NCBI GenBank assembly: GCA_905215465.1
Contig: CAJMPT010000040.1
Span: 1 to 17,454, forward strand
Reading direction: 5' to 3'
DNA length: 17,454 nt
Source: an uncultured bacterium
GTDB lineage: Bacteria; Actinomycetota; Coriobacteriia; Coriobacteriales; Atopobiaceae
Shown here: positions 7,342-14,858 of the stretch, piece after piece
How positions within the stretch are numbered: position 1 is the first letter of the stretch
Layout: the number at the start of each line of letters is the position of its first letter
Translations under genes and position numbers: made by a program
The notes under the pieces: generated by a model
Database searches by the model: none
Told to the model about the DNA's origin: nothing
Seen by the model: only the letters and a program-made list of their open reading frames with translations

Positions 7342-7992
7342 CTAGACGCGCTGGGGCAGGAAGGCGTCCGCGCCCAGGCGGATGAAGCCCAGAAGCGAGG
7401 TGATGTGGCGGTCTGCCACGACGGGGTCTTCGTCGTTGGCAAGGACCTCCAGAACGGCGTCGGTGATGGTGGAGGCGAGCCAGTTGAGCTCGAAGTCGTC
7501 CAGGGAGTCCGCGCTTCCGGTGCATGCCTGGACGTGGGCGCGGGTGTTCTTCTTGATGAGTTGGCAGACGTCGGCCAGAAAGCCCGCGACGACGACGTTG
7601 TCCCTGTTGGAGAGAACGATGGAGACCAGGCGGCGCTGTCTGAAGAACTCGCCGGTGATCTTGTGGAGCACACCGCTCGCGCGCTCGTAGTCCCGCGAGA
7701 CGACGTCCGTGGCATAGGGGCTCTCCGGGCCGTAGGGGCCACCCTCGCCCAGCAGCTCGAGCGCGCCCTTTGCAAGCGGGTCGATGACGCTTCTCAGCAG
7801 GTCCCGCTTGTTCTCGAAGAAGAAGTAGAGCGCTCCGGTGGTGACGCCCGCCCTGGAGCAGATCTGCCTCAGGGAGGCTCCCGCGTAGCCGCACGCAAAG
7901 AACTCGTCGGTCGCGGCAGCCACAAGCCGCCTCTTTGTGTCCGCGTCCTCGTCCGCGCAGCGCGGGCGCACGTCGGTCTGCGCCATTCTCAC
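7342..7992 (-). CDS. TetR/AcrR-family transcriptional regulator
   Basis: Dimeric DNA-binding repressor of 216 residues. Residues about 18-66 form the TetR helix-turn-helix, with the signature SLRQICSRAGVTTGALYFFF and then NKRDLLRSVID; the rest is a variable ligand domain with no recognisable inducer class. A GTG start at 7992 is chosen because GGAAGG lies 7 nt upstream; the ATG at 7986 is 6 nt further in and remains possible. The gene has its own promoter region (8076-8133) carrying a 17-bp palindrome and an inverted 10-bp repeat, which suggests autorepression. Its target outside itself could be the small cysteine protein upstream or the lipase/glpK pair beyond; neither is proved. Confidence 0.9.
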   Translation of the reverse strand: MRMAQTDVRPRCADEDADTKRRLVAAATDEFFACGYAGASLRQICSRAGVTTGALYFFFENKRDLLRSVIDPLAKGALELLGEGGPYGPESPYATDVVSRDYERASGVLHKITGEFFRQRRLVSIVLSNRDNVVVAGFLADVCQLIKKNTRAHVQACTGSADSLDDFELNWLASTITDAVLEVLANDEDPVVADRHITSLLGFIRLGADAFLPQRV

Positions 7993-8075
7993 ACCAGTGC
8001 CTTCCGCTGCCGCCTGGTCACGCCAAGCGAGCGGCAGCGATCGAAAGGGACGAGAAGTCCCTTGTGCCTTTTATG

Positions 8076-8092
8076 TCAGTTGCCATAACTGA
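8076..8092. promoter_or_regulatory. Candidate TetR operator palindrome
   Basis: TCAGTT and AACTGA, perfect 6-bp arms around GCCAT, just downstream of the predicted start of tetR transcription. The 10-mer TGTCAGTTGC at 8074-8083 recurs in inverted form at 8130-8139, overlapping the -35 element. This bracketing of the promoter fits negative autoregulation. Confidence 0.55.
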
Positions 8093-8104
8093 TTATCTGA
8101 TTAA

Positions 8105-8133
8105 AGTATCACGCCCCAAAGCATTTGGCGCAA
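8105..8133 (-). promoter_or_regulatory. Candidate tetR promoter
   Basis: On the minus strand, TTGCGC (8128-8133) and GATACT (8105-8110) are separated by exactly 17 nt. The surrounding 50 bases are distinctly AT-rich for this window. Transcription would begin near 8098, in front of the palindrome at 8076-8092. Confidence 0.5.
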
Positions 8134-8160
8134 CTGACACGTTTTGCGGCACGTGTTGCT

Positions 8161-8433
8161 CTATCTGGGGCGAATACGCTCGCTCGATGTGTCGATGATG
8201 GCGTTTTGGCTGGTAAAGCGCTCGCAGACATTGGACGTCCGCAGGTATTCCTTGCCCAGGGGGTCAACCGTGGGGACAAGCGAGGACGGGTCGTCCGCAA
8301 GGCGGTTGTCGGGAGAACGCGTTACCTTGGGATCGGTCAACGTGTATCCCCTGCTGCACGCCCCCTGGTACTTGCCGGTCTTCTCGCTCAACGTGAACGT
8401 GCCAAAAACGCAGTCAGTGCAGTGACGCCCCAT
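8161..8433 (-). CDS. Small four-cysteine protein of unknown function
   Basis: Protein of 90 residues that I do not recognise. It begins MGRHCTDCVFGTF and has a CxxC pair (Cys5, Cys8) plus Cys26 and Cys70 (SNVCERF), with His4 beside the first cysteine. This spacing suggests a bound metal, zinc or an iron-sulfur cluster. There is no signal peptide or membrane segment. The start at 8433 is chosen because GAAGGGG lies about 9 nt upstream and the cysteine motif follows at once; the open frame extends to 8655, but that part is Arg-rich and overlaps the promoter region of the divergent lipase gene. A TACACT at 8486-8491 on the minus strand could be its -10. It is followed 168 nt later by tetR on the same strand. 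Confidence 0.65.
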   Translation of the reverse strand: MGRHCTDCVFGTFTLSEKTGKYQGACSRGYTLTDPKVTRSPDNRLADDPSSLVPTVDPLGKEYLRTSNVCERFTSQNAIIDTSSERIRPR

Positions 8434-8644
8434 GGAGCACCGCCCCTTCTCTTCGCGCGCCCTCTCCCGTGCGTGCCTTTCCTCGAGTGTAGTCCAACGC
8501 ACTGCCGCACCCGTGCGTTTTTGCGCCGCCGACCGCTTTGGCGACGCCATGCGGAAGGCAGGCGTGTCGCTGGGGAACAATTGCCCTATCGGACGCAAGG
8601 CGCCACCCCGGAGGAAGCGTCCCAAGAGGAGAATTGGACCACCC

Positions 8645-9640
8645 ATGGCAGACACGGCACTCTACCAGGACGTTATTTGCGATGAAGTCACCTTTGACTC
8701 CGCCGACGGCCGCTCGACCATCCATGCGTGCGTCTGGCGACCCGAGGGGCTGCCCGAGAGGGACGGCCTGCCCGCCCCGCGCGCCGTGGTGCAGGTGGTC
8801 CACGGCATGAGCGAGCACGTGCGCCGCTACGACGAGTTCGCACGCTTCCTCTGCGCGCGGGGGCTCGTCGTCTGCGGAGACGACCACATTGGCCACGGCC
8901 GCTCCGCCGACCCAAGCCGGCACGGATGCCTTCCGGCGCGCGGCGGCGCAGACGCCCTGGTAGAGGACGAGCACCGGCTGAGGCAGCTAATCGGCGGCCA
9001 AGTTGCCGCAGGCACGCCCTACGTCTTCTTCGGCCACTCCATGGGCAGCTACATCACGCGCGTCTACCTCTCGCGCCACGGAGGCGGCCTGGCGGCCGCC
9101 GTCATCTGCGGCACGGGGACGGTCGCCGTCCCCGTCTCTGCCGCCGGAAACCTCCTCGCCCGCGCCATTTGCGCCGTGCGCGGAGAAGACCATCGCTCGC
9201 GCCTGCTTGACTCTATGGGCGCAGGCGCCTTCTCGAAGGCGGCGCCCGGCCCCACGGGGCTCGAGTGGCTCTCCCGCAACGAGGAAAACGTGGCCGCCTA
9301 CGTGGCAGACCCCGAGTGCGGGGCCATGTTCTCGGCCGGCGGCTACGTAACGCTCACGGCGCTCACCCGCGAGGCCTGCTCCAAGGCCTGCGCCGCACGC
9401 GTGCCGCACGACCTGCCCCTGCTCTACGTCTCGGGCGACGGAGACCCGGTGGGCAACATGGGCCGTGGCGTTCAGACGGCGGCAAAGCTTGCCGAGCAGG
9501 CCGGCTCCGCGGACGTCACCTGCGTCATCTACGAGGGCATGCGACATGAGATCTTGAACGAGAAGGACCACACGCGGGTCTTTGGGGACGTCTGGGGCTG
9601 GCTTGACCAGCACCTGGGAAGCGGAGGCGGCAACGCATGA
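8645..9640 (+). CDS. Alpha/beta hydrolase, monoacylglycerol lipase-like
   Basis: Serine hydrolase of 331 residues in the Hydrolase_4 (serine aminopeptidase S33-like) family, which includes monoacylglycerol and lysophospholipases. The oxyanion-hole segment is VVHGMSEH (51-58), the nucleophile elbow is GHSMGS with Ser132, the acid is Asp267 in SGDGDPVG, and the catalytic His301 is in YEGMRHEILNE, a form very typical of bacterial monoacylglycerol lipases. No signal peptide is present, so it acts in the cytoplasm. The ATG at 8645 is chosen as the first Met before the conserved region; the nearest ribosome site (AGAGGAG) is rather far, about 13 nt. The stop codon overlaps the glpK start, so the two proteins are probably made together and supply glycerol directly to the kinase. 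Confidence 0.9.
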   Translation: MADTALYQDVICDEVTFDSADGRSTIHACVWRPEGLPERDGLPAPRAVVQVVHGMSEHVRRYDEFARFLCARGLVVCGDDHIGHGRSADPSRHGCLPARGGADALVEDEHRLRQLIGGQVAAGTPYVFFGHSMGSYITRVYLSRHGGGLAAAVICGTGTVAVPVSAAGNLLARAICAVRGEDHRSRLLDSMGAGAFSKAAPGPTGLEWLSRNEENVAAYVADPECGAMFSAGGYVTLTALTREACSKACAARVPHDLPLLYVSGDGDPVGNMGRGVQTAAKLAEQAGSADVTCVIYEGMRHEILNEKDHTRVFGDVWGWLDQHLGSGGGNA

Positions 9641-11133
9641 GCAGACAGAAGTACGTCATAGCGCTTGACCAGGGAACCACGAGCTCGAGGGCCGTGCTCG
9701 TAGACCGGGGCGGTCATGTGGTCGACTGCGTGCAGAGGCCCTTCCAGCAGATATTCCCCCAGCCCGGCTGGGTGGAGCACAATCCCCAGGAGATTCTCTT
9801 CTCGCAGCTTGGGTGCCTGACCGAGCTTCTGGCAAGGCACGGACTTGGGGCGGAGGACATAGACTCCATTGGCATAGACAACCAGCGCGAGACCACCGTG
9901 GTGTGGGACCCGACGACGGGCGCCCCGGTCTGCAACGCCATCGTGTGGCAGTGCCGGCGCACCGCCGAGCTGGTGGAGCGGGTGTGCGGAGCCCCCGAGG
10001 TGCGTCAGATGGTGCGAGCCAAGACGGGCCTTCTGCCGGACGCGTACTTCTCGGCAAGCAAGATCGCCTGGATCCTTAAGAACGTGCCCGGAGCGAGGGA
10101 GCGGGCCGAGGCCGGCGAGCTGCTCTTTGGCACCGTGGACACGTGGCTTGTCTGGGTGCTCACGGGCGGCCTCGTCCACGCGACGGACCCCACCAACGCC
10201 AGCCGCACCATGCTCTACGACATCCATCGCGGCTGCTGGGGCCAGGAGCTCCTTGACCTGTTTGGCGTCCCCGCGTCCATGATGCCGGAGGTCCGCCCCA
10301 GCTCCGGCTTCTTTGGCGAGACGAGCTACCCCGGCGTCCCGGCGGGCATCCCCATCACGGGCGTGGCCGGAGACCAGCAGGCAGCGCTCTTTGGCCAGTG
10401 CTGCTTTGGGGCCGGCCAGGCAAAGAACACGTACGGCACCGGCTGCTTCATGCTGCTGCACACCGGGCACGAGGCGTGCGAGAGCTCGCACAACCTGGTG
10501 ACCACCGTCGTTGCCAGCGCACCGGGAACGCGGGGCACCGAGTACGCGCTCGAGGGGTCCGTCTTTGTGGCCGGGGCGCTGGTGCAGTGGCTTCGCGACG
10601 AGCTGGGCATCATCTCCAACGCGGCCGAGACGGAGTACCTGGCCAAGAGCGTGCCGAACACCGGCGGGGTCTACATCGTGCCCGCCTTCACGGGCCTGGG
10701 CGCCCCGTGGTGGAGGTCCGACGCGCGCGGCTCCATCCTGGGACTCACCCGCGGGACGGGAAGGGCGCACCTGGCGCGGGCCGCGCTGGAGGCGCTTGCC
10801 TACCAGATCCGCGACCTCGCGGACGCCATGGCGGCAGACGCCGGGGCGCCCCTAGGCGTGCTCAACGTGGACGGCGGCGCCAGCGCCAACGGCTTCCTCA
10901 TGCAGTTCCAGGCGGACCTGCTGGGCTGCGAGCTCAGGCGGCCGGCCAACCTGGAGACCACCTCGCTGGGCGCCGCCTACCTGGCCGGCCTTGCCACCGG
11001 CTTCTGGAGCGGCACCGACGAGCTGCGCGGCCTGCGCGCCTCAGACGACGTCTTCCACCGCCAGATGGACGAGGCCCGGGCAGAGGCGCTTCTTACCGGC
11101 TGGCACGATGCCGTCAGGAGGACGCTGGGCTAG
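9637..11133 (+). CDS. glpK: Glycerol kinase
   Basis: Converts glycerol plus ATP to sn-glycerol-3-phosphate in the cytoplasm. The protein is 498 residues, the usual GlpK length, of the FGGY kinase fold. Visible signatures are the phosphate loop ALDQGTTSSRAVLVD (residues 9-23), the glycerol contacts NQRETTVVWD (Arg84, Glu85), catalytic Asp246 in GVAGDQQAALFGQ, NTYGTGCFML, and the C-terminal LNVDGGASANGFLMQFQADL. The start overlaps the lipase stop (ATGA), with GGAGG 9 nt upstream inside the lipase gene. The stop shares CTAG with the opposing methionine synthase gene. The loop before the catalytic Asp (SSGFFGETSYPGVPAGIPI) lacks the histidine that HPr phosphorylates in Firmicutes, so PTS control of that kind is not expected. 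Confidence 0.97.
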   Translation: MSRQKYVIALDQGTTSSRAVLVDRGGHVVDCVQRPFQQIFPQPGWVEHNPQEILFSQLGCLTELLARHGLGAEDIDSIGIDNQRETTVVWDPTTGAPVCNAIVWQCRRTAELVERVCGAPEVRQMVRAKTGLLPDAYFSASKIAWILKNVPGARERAEAGELLFGTVDTWLVWVLTGGLVHATDPTNASRTMLYDIHRGCWGQELLDLFGVPASMMPEVRPSSGFFGETSYPGVPAGIPITGVAGDQQAALFGQCCFGAGQAKNTYGTGCFMLLHTGHEACESSHNLVTTVVASAPGTRGTEYALEGSVFVAGALVQWLRDELGIISNAAETEYLAKSVPNTGGVYIVPAFTGLGAPWWRSDARGSILGLTRGTGRAHLARAALEALAYQIRDLADAMAADAGAPLGVLNVDGGASANGFLMQFQADLLGCELRRPANLETTSLGAAYLAGLATGFWSGTDELRGLRASDDVFHRQMDEARAEALLTGWHDAVRRTLG

Positions 11134-11138
11134 CCCAG
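11125..11138. repeat. Palindrome spanning the convergent glpK and metH stop codons
   Basis: CTGGGCTAGCCCAG is a perfect 14-bp palindrome centred on CTAG, which reads as TAG stop for glpK on one strand and for the methionine synthase on the other. As RNA it would form only a 5-bp stem with a CUAG loop. No T-run flanks it. Confidence 0.6.
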
Positions 11139-13640
11139 GACCTCGGCGGCTATGCGGGCGGTCTCGGTGGCGTCCTTGGCGTAGTAGTCGGCGCCGACCA
11201 TCTTGGCGTACTCGGGGTTGAGCACGGCCCCGCCTACGATCGTCTTGCACCAGGGCGCGCGCTCGTGGAGAAGCTCGATGGTCTCGGCCATGGCGGGCAC
11301 CGTCGCGGTCATGAGCGCGGAGAGGCCCACGAGCTCGACGTGGTCTTTGACCACGGCGTCGGCAACCGCCTCGGCGGGCACGTCTCGCCCGAGGTCAAGC
11401 ACGTCGTAGCCGTAGTTCTCCAGCAGCATGCGGACGATGTTCTTGCCTATGTCGTGGATGTCCCCGTGGACGGTGCAGACCACGACCTTGCCCTTCTGGG
11501 GCAGGGCCTGGTCGGCGCCCGCGGAGGCGTTTGCGGCCTTGATGGTCTCGAAGCCCGCCTTGGCGGCCTCGGCACTGGCCATGAGCTGCGGCAGGAAGAA
11601 CGTGCCCTTCTCAAAGCGGATGCCCACCTCGTCCAGCGCCGGGATGAGGACCTCGCTGATGGCGTACATGACGTCGTGCTCGGCAAGCACGCGCGAGATG
11701 ACCTCGGGCATGGGGCCCTTGCGGCCGGCAAGCACCAGGGCGCGGGCCTCCTCCTCGGGCGTCTGGGGCGCCGCGGCAGAGGTTGGGCCAGAGGCGGCCG
11801 CTGGCTGTCCGGCGGAAGCCGTCGCGCCACCAGCGGGCAGGGCGTCGGAGCGATTGACGTAACCGGCGACGTAGCTCTGGGCGCTCTCGTCCTCGCCGGA
11901 GAGGACGCGCCAGGAGTTGACCACGTCCATCATCCTCTGTACCAGCGGGTTGATGATGGCGAGGTCAAGGCCGGCGGCAAAGGCCCCAGCCAGGAAGGTG
12001 CCGTTGACCAGGGGCCTGAACGGCAGGCCAAAGCTGATGTTGGAGACGCCCAGCACGCATCGGACGCCAGGCAGCTCGCGCTTGACGGCCGAGATGGCGT
12101 CCAGGATGGCCCGTGGTGCCGTCTGGTCGGTGGAGGCGGCCATGCACAGGCAGTCGATGACCACGTCCTGGCGCGGGATGCCGATGGCGTCGGTTGCCGC
12201 CACGATCTTTCTCGCCACGGCAAGGCGACCCTCGGCCGTGGGCGGAATGCCCTCCTCGTCAAGCGTGAGGCCCACGATGGCGCAGCCGTAGTGCTTGGCA
12301 ATGGGGAGCACGGCGTCAAGCGTCTCCTGCTTGCCGTTGGTGGAGTTGATGAGGGCCTTGCCTGGATACGAGCGCACGGCGGTCTCAATGACCTCGGGGT
12401 CTGCGGCGTCGATCTGCAGCGGAAGCGTGGTCACGCCCTGCAGCTCCGAGACGAGCCTCATCATGACGGCGCGCTCGTCGATCTCCGGCAGGCCAGCGTT
12501 GACGTCAAGGATCTGGGCCCCGGCCTCGGTCTGGGAGATGGCCTCGCCCATCACGTAGTCGTGGTTGCCGGTGCGCAGGGCCTCCTTCATCTTCTTCTTG
12601 CCCGTGGGGTTGATGCGCTCGCCGATGACGCCCACCTGGCCCGGCGCCAGGGACATGAGCCTCTGGGGGCCGGCCACGGCAAACCAGTCGCGGACCTTGC
12701 GGGCCGCAGGCGTCCTTCCGGCGAGAAGCCCACGCTCCCCGCGCGTGTAGGCGGGGGCGGTGCCGCAGCAGCCGCCGACGATGGTGACGCCGGCGTCCAG
12801 CATGACGCGCACGGCCTCGCAGTACTCCTCGGGGTGCACGTCAAAGACGGTGACGCCGTCCTCGACGCGCGGGAGCCCGGCGTTTGCCTGCACCATGACG
12901 GGGCACTTTGCCCACGGCAGCATGCGCTCGACGAGCGGCACGAGGTCGTCAGGGCCGAGCGAGCAGTTGATACCCACGGCGTCGGCGCCCATCGAGCTCA
13001 AGGTGACGGCCGCGACCTCGGGCGTGGTACCGAGGAAGGTGCGGCCGTCCTCGGCAAACGTCATTGTGACGAAGGCGGGCAGGTCAGAGTTCTCCCTCAC
13101 GGCCAGAAGCGCCGCCTTGGCCTCCGCGAGGTCGGCCATGGTCTCGATGATGAAGAGGTCGGCGCCCGCGGCAGTGGCGGCACGCGCCTGGCGGGCAAAC
13201 AGCTCGTAGGCGTCGTCGAAGGGGAGCGTCCCCATGGGCTCCAGGAGCTGCCCGGTGGGGCCGATGTCCGCGGCGACGTAGCGGGCCCCCGACCTGCGGG
13301 CGCAGGCCACGGCGGCATCGAAGATCTCCTCCACCGTCGCCGCCGTGCCGAGCTTGTCCTGGTTTGCGCCAAAGGTGTTGGTGGTGACCACGTCTGCGCC
13401 GGCGGCCATATATGCGGCGTGGATCTGCGTCACCTCTTCGGGGTTGGTGAGGCACAGAAGCTCGGGCAGCTCGCCGGCGGCAAGGCCGCGTGCCTGCAGC
13501 TGCGTACCCATGGCGCCGTCGAACACGAGGAAGTTCTCTCCGTCGAGGACGCCCTGCAGATAGTCGTCGGCCACGCGCAGGCGCCTCGGCTCCAGGCGGG
13601 CCTTGGGCCAGGTACAGTCGAGCTTCTTTGCGTTTGCCAT
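11130..13640 (-). CDS. metH: Cobalamin-dependent methionine synthase, short form without activation domain
   Basis: Transfers a methyl group from methyltetrahydrofolate through cobalamin to homocysteine; 836 residues. Order: homocysteine methyltransferase domain (about 20-330) with zinc ligands Cys226 (GINCSLG) and Cys291/Cys292 (GGCCGT); pterin-binding domain from GERINPTGKKKM (about 340-590); an Ala/Ser/Pro-rich linker (about 600-635); cobalamin cap (about 635-715); and a Rossmann cobalamin domain with the D-x-H-x-x-G motif in VHGDIHDIGKN, lower cobalt ligand His729. It ends right after this domain, so the C-terminal AdoMet reactivation domain of E. coli MetH (about 1,230 residues) is absent. 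The start at 13640 is preferred over the ATG at 13646 because GGGGAG then lies 6 nt upstream instead of touching the start codon. Confidence 0.93.
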   Translation of the reverse strand: MANAKKLDCTWPKARLEPRRLRVADDYLQGVLDGENFLVFDGAMGTQLQARGLAAGELPELLCLTNPEEVTQIHAAYMAAGADVVTTNTFGANQDKLGTAATVEEIFDAAVACARRSGARYVAADIGPTGQLLEPMGTLPFDDAYELFARQARAATAAGADLFIIETMADLAEAKAALLAVRENSDLPAFVTMTFAEDGRTFLGTTPEVAAVTLSSMGADAVGINCSLGPDDLVPLVERMLPWAKCPVMVQANAGLPRVEDGVTVFDVHPEEYCEAVRVMLDAGVTIVGGCCGTAPAYTRGERGLLAGRTPAARKVRDWFAVAGPQRLMSLAPGQVGVIGERINPTGKKKMKEALRTGNHDYVMGEAISQTEAGAQILDVNAGLPEIDERAVMMRLVSELQGVTTLPLQIDAADPEVIETAVRSYPGKALINSTNGKQETLDAVLPIAKHYGCAIVGLTLDEEGIPPTAEGRLAVARKIVAATDAIGIPRQDVVIDCLCMAASTDQTAPRAILDAISAVKRELPGVRCVLGVSNISFGLPFRPLVNGTFLAGAFAAGLDLAIINPLVQRMMDVVNSWRVLSGEDESAQSYVAGYVNRSDALPAGGATASAGQPAAASGPTSAAAPQTPEEEARALVLAGRKGPMPEVISRVLAEHDVMYAISEVLIPALDEVGIRFEKGTFFLPQLMASAEAAKAGFETIKAANASAGADQALPQKGKVVVCTVHGDIHDIGKNIVRMLLENYGYDVLDLGRDVPAEAVADAVVKDHVELVGLSALMTATVPAMAETIELLHERAPWCKTIVGGAVLNPEYAKMVGADYYAKDATETARIAAEVLG

Positions 13641-13727
13641 GCGCATCTCCCCACGTTATCGTTCAGATCAGTATGTTACCGACGTTAGAAGAGGTAATTC
13701 TAGAACTCGCCCGAAATAGAGTCTCGA

Positions 13728-13756
13728 ATAATCCAGCTCCCGAAAACAGGTGACAA
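13728..13756 (-). promoter_or_regulatory. Candidate promoter of the methionine synthase gene
   Basis: On the minus strand TTGTCA (13751-13756) and GATTAT (13728-13733) are separated by 17 nt, giving matches of 5/6 and 4/6 to the sigma-70 consensus. Transcription would begin near 13721, leaving an 80-nt leader. I see no cobalamin or SAM riboswitch core in that leader. The rest of the 297-nt gap up to 13937 holds only the terminator at 13819-13860. Confidence 0.45.
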
Positions 13757-13818
13757 CATGCCCGAGGACGGGTCCAGCGCGGCCGTCTGACCGATTCATT
13801 ATCTATGGATACACAAAT

Positions 13819-13860
13819 ACAGCCTTCTCTCGACTGAGTAATTCGAGAGAAGGCTGTTTT
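13819..13860 (-). terminator. Terminator hairpin closing the fucose-type operon
   Basis: Perfect 15-bp stem ACAGCCTTCTCTCGA / TCGAGAGAAGGCTGT with a 9-nt loop, about 80 nt after the aldolase stop codon. On the plus strand it is followed by TTTTATT; on the minus strand by ATTTGTGTAT. It lies between the operon end and the metH promoter, so its natural job is to stop minus-strand transcription, although the better T-run is on the plus side. Confidence 0.75.
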
Positions 13861-13937
13861 ATTACAAGGTATGCGGCTAGCGATGCGAATCAAGCCTGAA
13901 TTCAGATAGGAACCTAAACTCAAACGCTCGAAATCAA

Positions 13938-14816
13938 CTAGGCAAGAAGCTCGCGAATCGCAGAGACCTGCTCGGGCGTGGCCTGGACAGCCGGCTCGAA
14001 AATCTTGGTCGAGATGGGAAGGCCCTTGACGTTCACGGCCGCCTTGATGGCCGAGACGAAAAGATCGCACACGTCGTAGACGGCCATCAGCTTGGAGATG
14101 CGCTCGGCGCACTCGACGGCGGTCGCGAGGTCGCCGGACTGGTAGGCCTTGTGCATGCGCGAGAAGAGCTCGGGCTCGACATTGGTCAGGCCGCAAAGGA
14201 CGCCGTTGCCACCGCTCACGCGGTTGACCAGGTAGTACTCATCGAAACCGGAGAAAACCGTGAACTCGGGGTTCACGGCACGCGCGGCACGGATGACCTT
14301 GCGCGTGTGGCTGATGGTGTCCACGGTGTCCTTGATGCCGCAGATGTTCTTGTGAGCCGCGGCAAGGCGCGCGACAAGCTCGGGGTTGAGGTCGGTGCCC
14401 GTGCGAGCTGGGAAGTTATAGAGAATCACGGGCAGCTCCGTGGCCTGCGCGATGCCACCGAAGTACTCCTCGGCGGTGGCGTCGCTCGGCCCGAAGTAGT
14501 ACGGCGACACGGCGAGGACCGCATCCGCGCCCGTCTTCTCGGAATAACGGGTGAGGTCGAGGACATTCGCGTAGGTGGTGTCGCCCACGCCGACGAAGAC
14601 CTTCATACGACCGCCGACACGCTTGACAGCAAAATCGACGACGGCCTTCTTGTCCTCAAGGCTCACGCTGTAGAACTCGCCGATGCTTCCGAACAGAAGC
14701 ACGCCGTCGAGGCCTGCGTCCGCCAAGTGGTCCAGGTGCTTGCCCCAGAGGTCGAAGTCGATCTTGCCCTCGTCGTCGGTGATGGTGATGGAGGGGCAGA
14801 AGACTCCCTCAAACAT
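13938..14816 (-). CDS. DapA-family aldolase, probable 2-keto-3-deoxy-L-fuconate aldolase
   Basis: Class I (Schiff-base) pyruvate aldolase of 292 residues in the dihydrodipicolinate synthase/N-acetylneuraminate lyase family. The Schiff-base lysine is Lys162 in GIKDT, the proton-relay tyrosine is Tyr133 in YNFPARTG, and the family G-[ST]-x-G-E motif appears as GSIGEF (43-48). DapA itself has GTTGE here, so this is a relative rather than the lysine-biosynthesis enzyme. Position in an operon with fucose dehydrogenase, FucP and lactonase genes points to cleavage of 2-keto-3-deoxyfuconate to pyruvate and lactaldehyde. A 2-keto-3-deoxy aldolase for another deoxy sugar acid is the main alternative. 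It is the last gene of the operon, 42 nt after the amidohydrolase, with only a weak ribosome site (AAAGAGAG). Confidence 0.82.
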   Translation of the reverse strand: MFEGVFCPSITITDDEGKIDFDLWGKHLDHLADAGLDGVLLFGSIGEFYSVSLEDKKAVVDFAVKRVGGRMKVFVGVGDTTYANVLDLTRYSEKTGADAVLAVSPYYFGPSDATAEEYFGGIAQATELPVILYNFPARTGTDLNPELVARLAAAHKNICGIKDTVDTISHTRKVIRAARAVNPEFTVFSGFDEYYLVNRVSGGNGVLCGLTNVEPELFSRMHKAYQSGDLATAVECAERISKLMAVYDVCDLFVSAIKAAVNVKGLPISTKIFEPAVQATPEQVSAIRELLA

Positions 14817-14858
14817 AGCTGGCTCTCTTTCTGGGGCAAGCCCCGTAGATCAAAAAAA

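Noticed and set aside
4464..7775. 1,103-codon open frame on the minus strand opposite the M32 carboxypeptidase, and through the ROK gene
   Set aside because: It overlaps well-supported genes on both strands, has a low-complexity composition typical of GC-rich antisense frames, and carries no motif or ribosome site. The M32 and ROK genes explain the sequence fully.
8432..8644. Upstream extension of the lipase reading frame, with a start near 8432
   Set aside because: The extension is Arg/Pro-rich, overlaps the divergent small gene, and is not part of the hydrolase fold. The ATG at 8645 precedes the conserved region.
13641..13646. Methionine synthase start at the ATG at 13646
   Set aside because: The GGGGAG ribosome site would touch this ATG directly. 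The second ATG at 13640 has normal 6-nt spacing.
10398..13688. 1,096-codon open frame on the plus strand, antisense to the methionine synthase gene and overlapping glpK
   Set aside because: It is a by-product of G/C-biased third codon positions in metH, rich in His, Gly, Arg and Leu with no domain. metH has all its catalytic motifs in the opposite strand.
13641..13800. Cobalamin or SAM riboswitch in the metH leader
   Set aside because: I looked for a B12-box-like core and SAM-type stems and saw neither. Only a candidate promoter and a short AT-rich leader are present.
13938..14816. Lysine-biosynthesis DapA or sialic-acid lyase NanA
   Set aside because: The GSIGE motif and the fucose-type operon do not fit DapA. 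No sialic acid genes (nanE, nanK, SiaPQM) are present.
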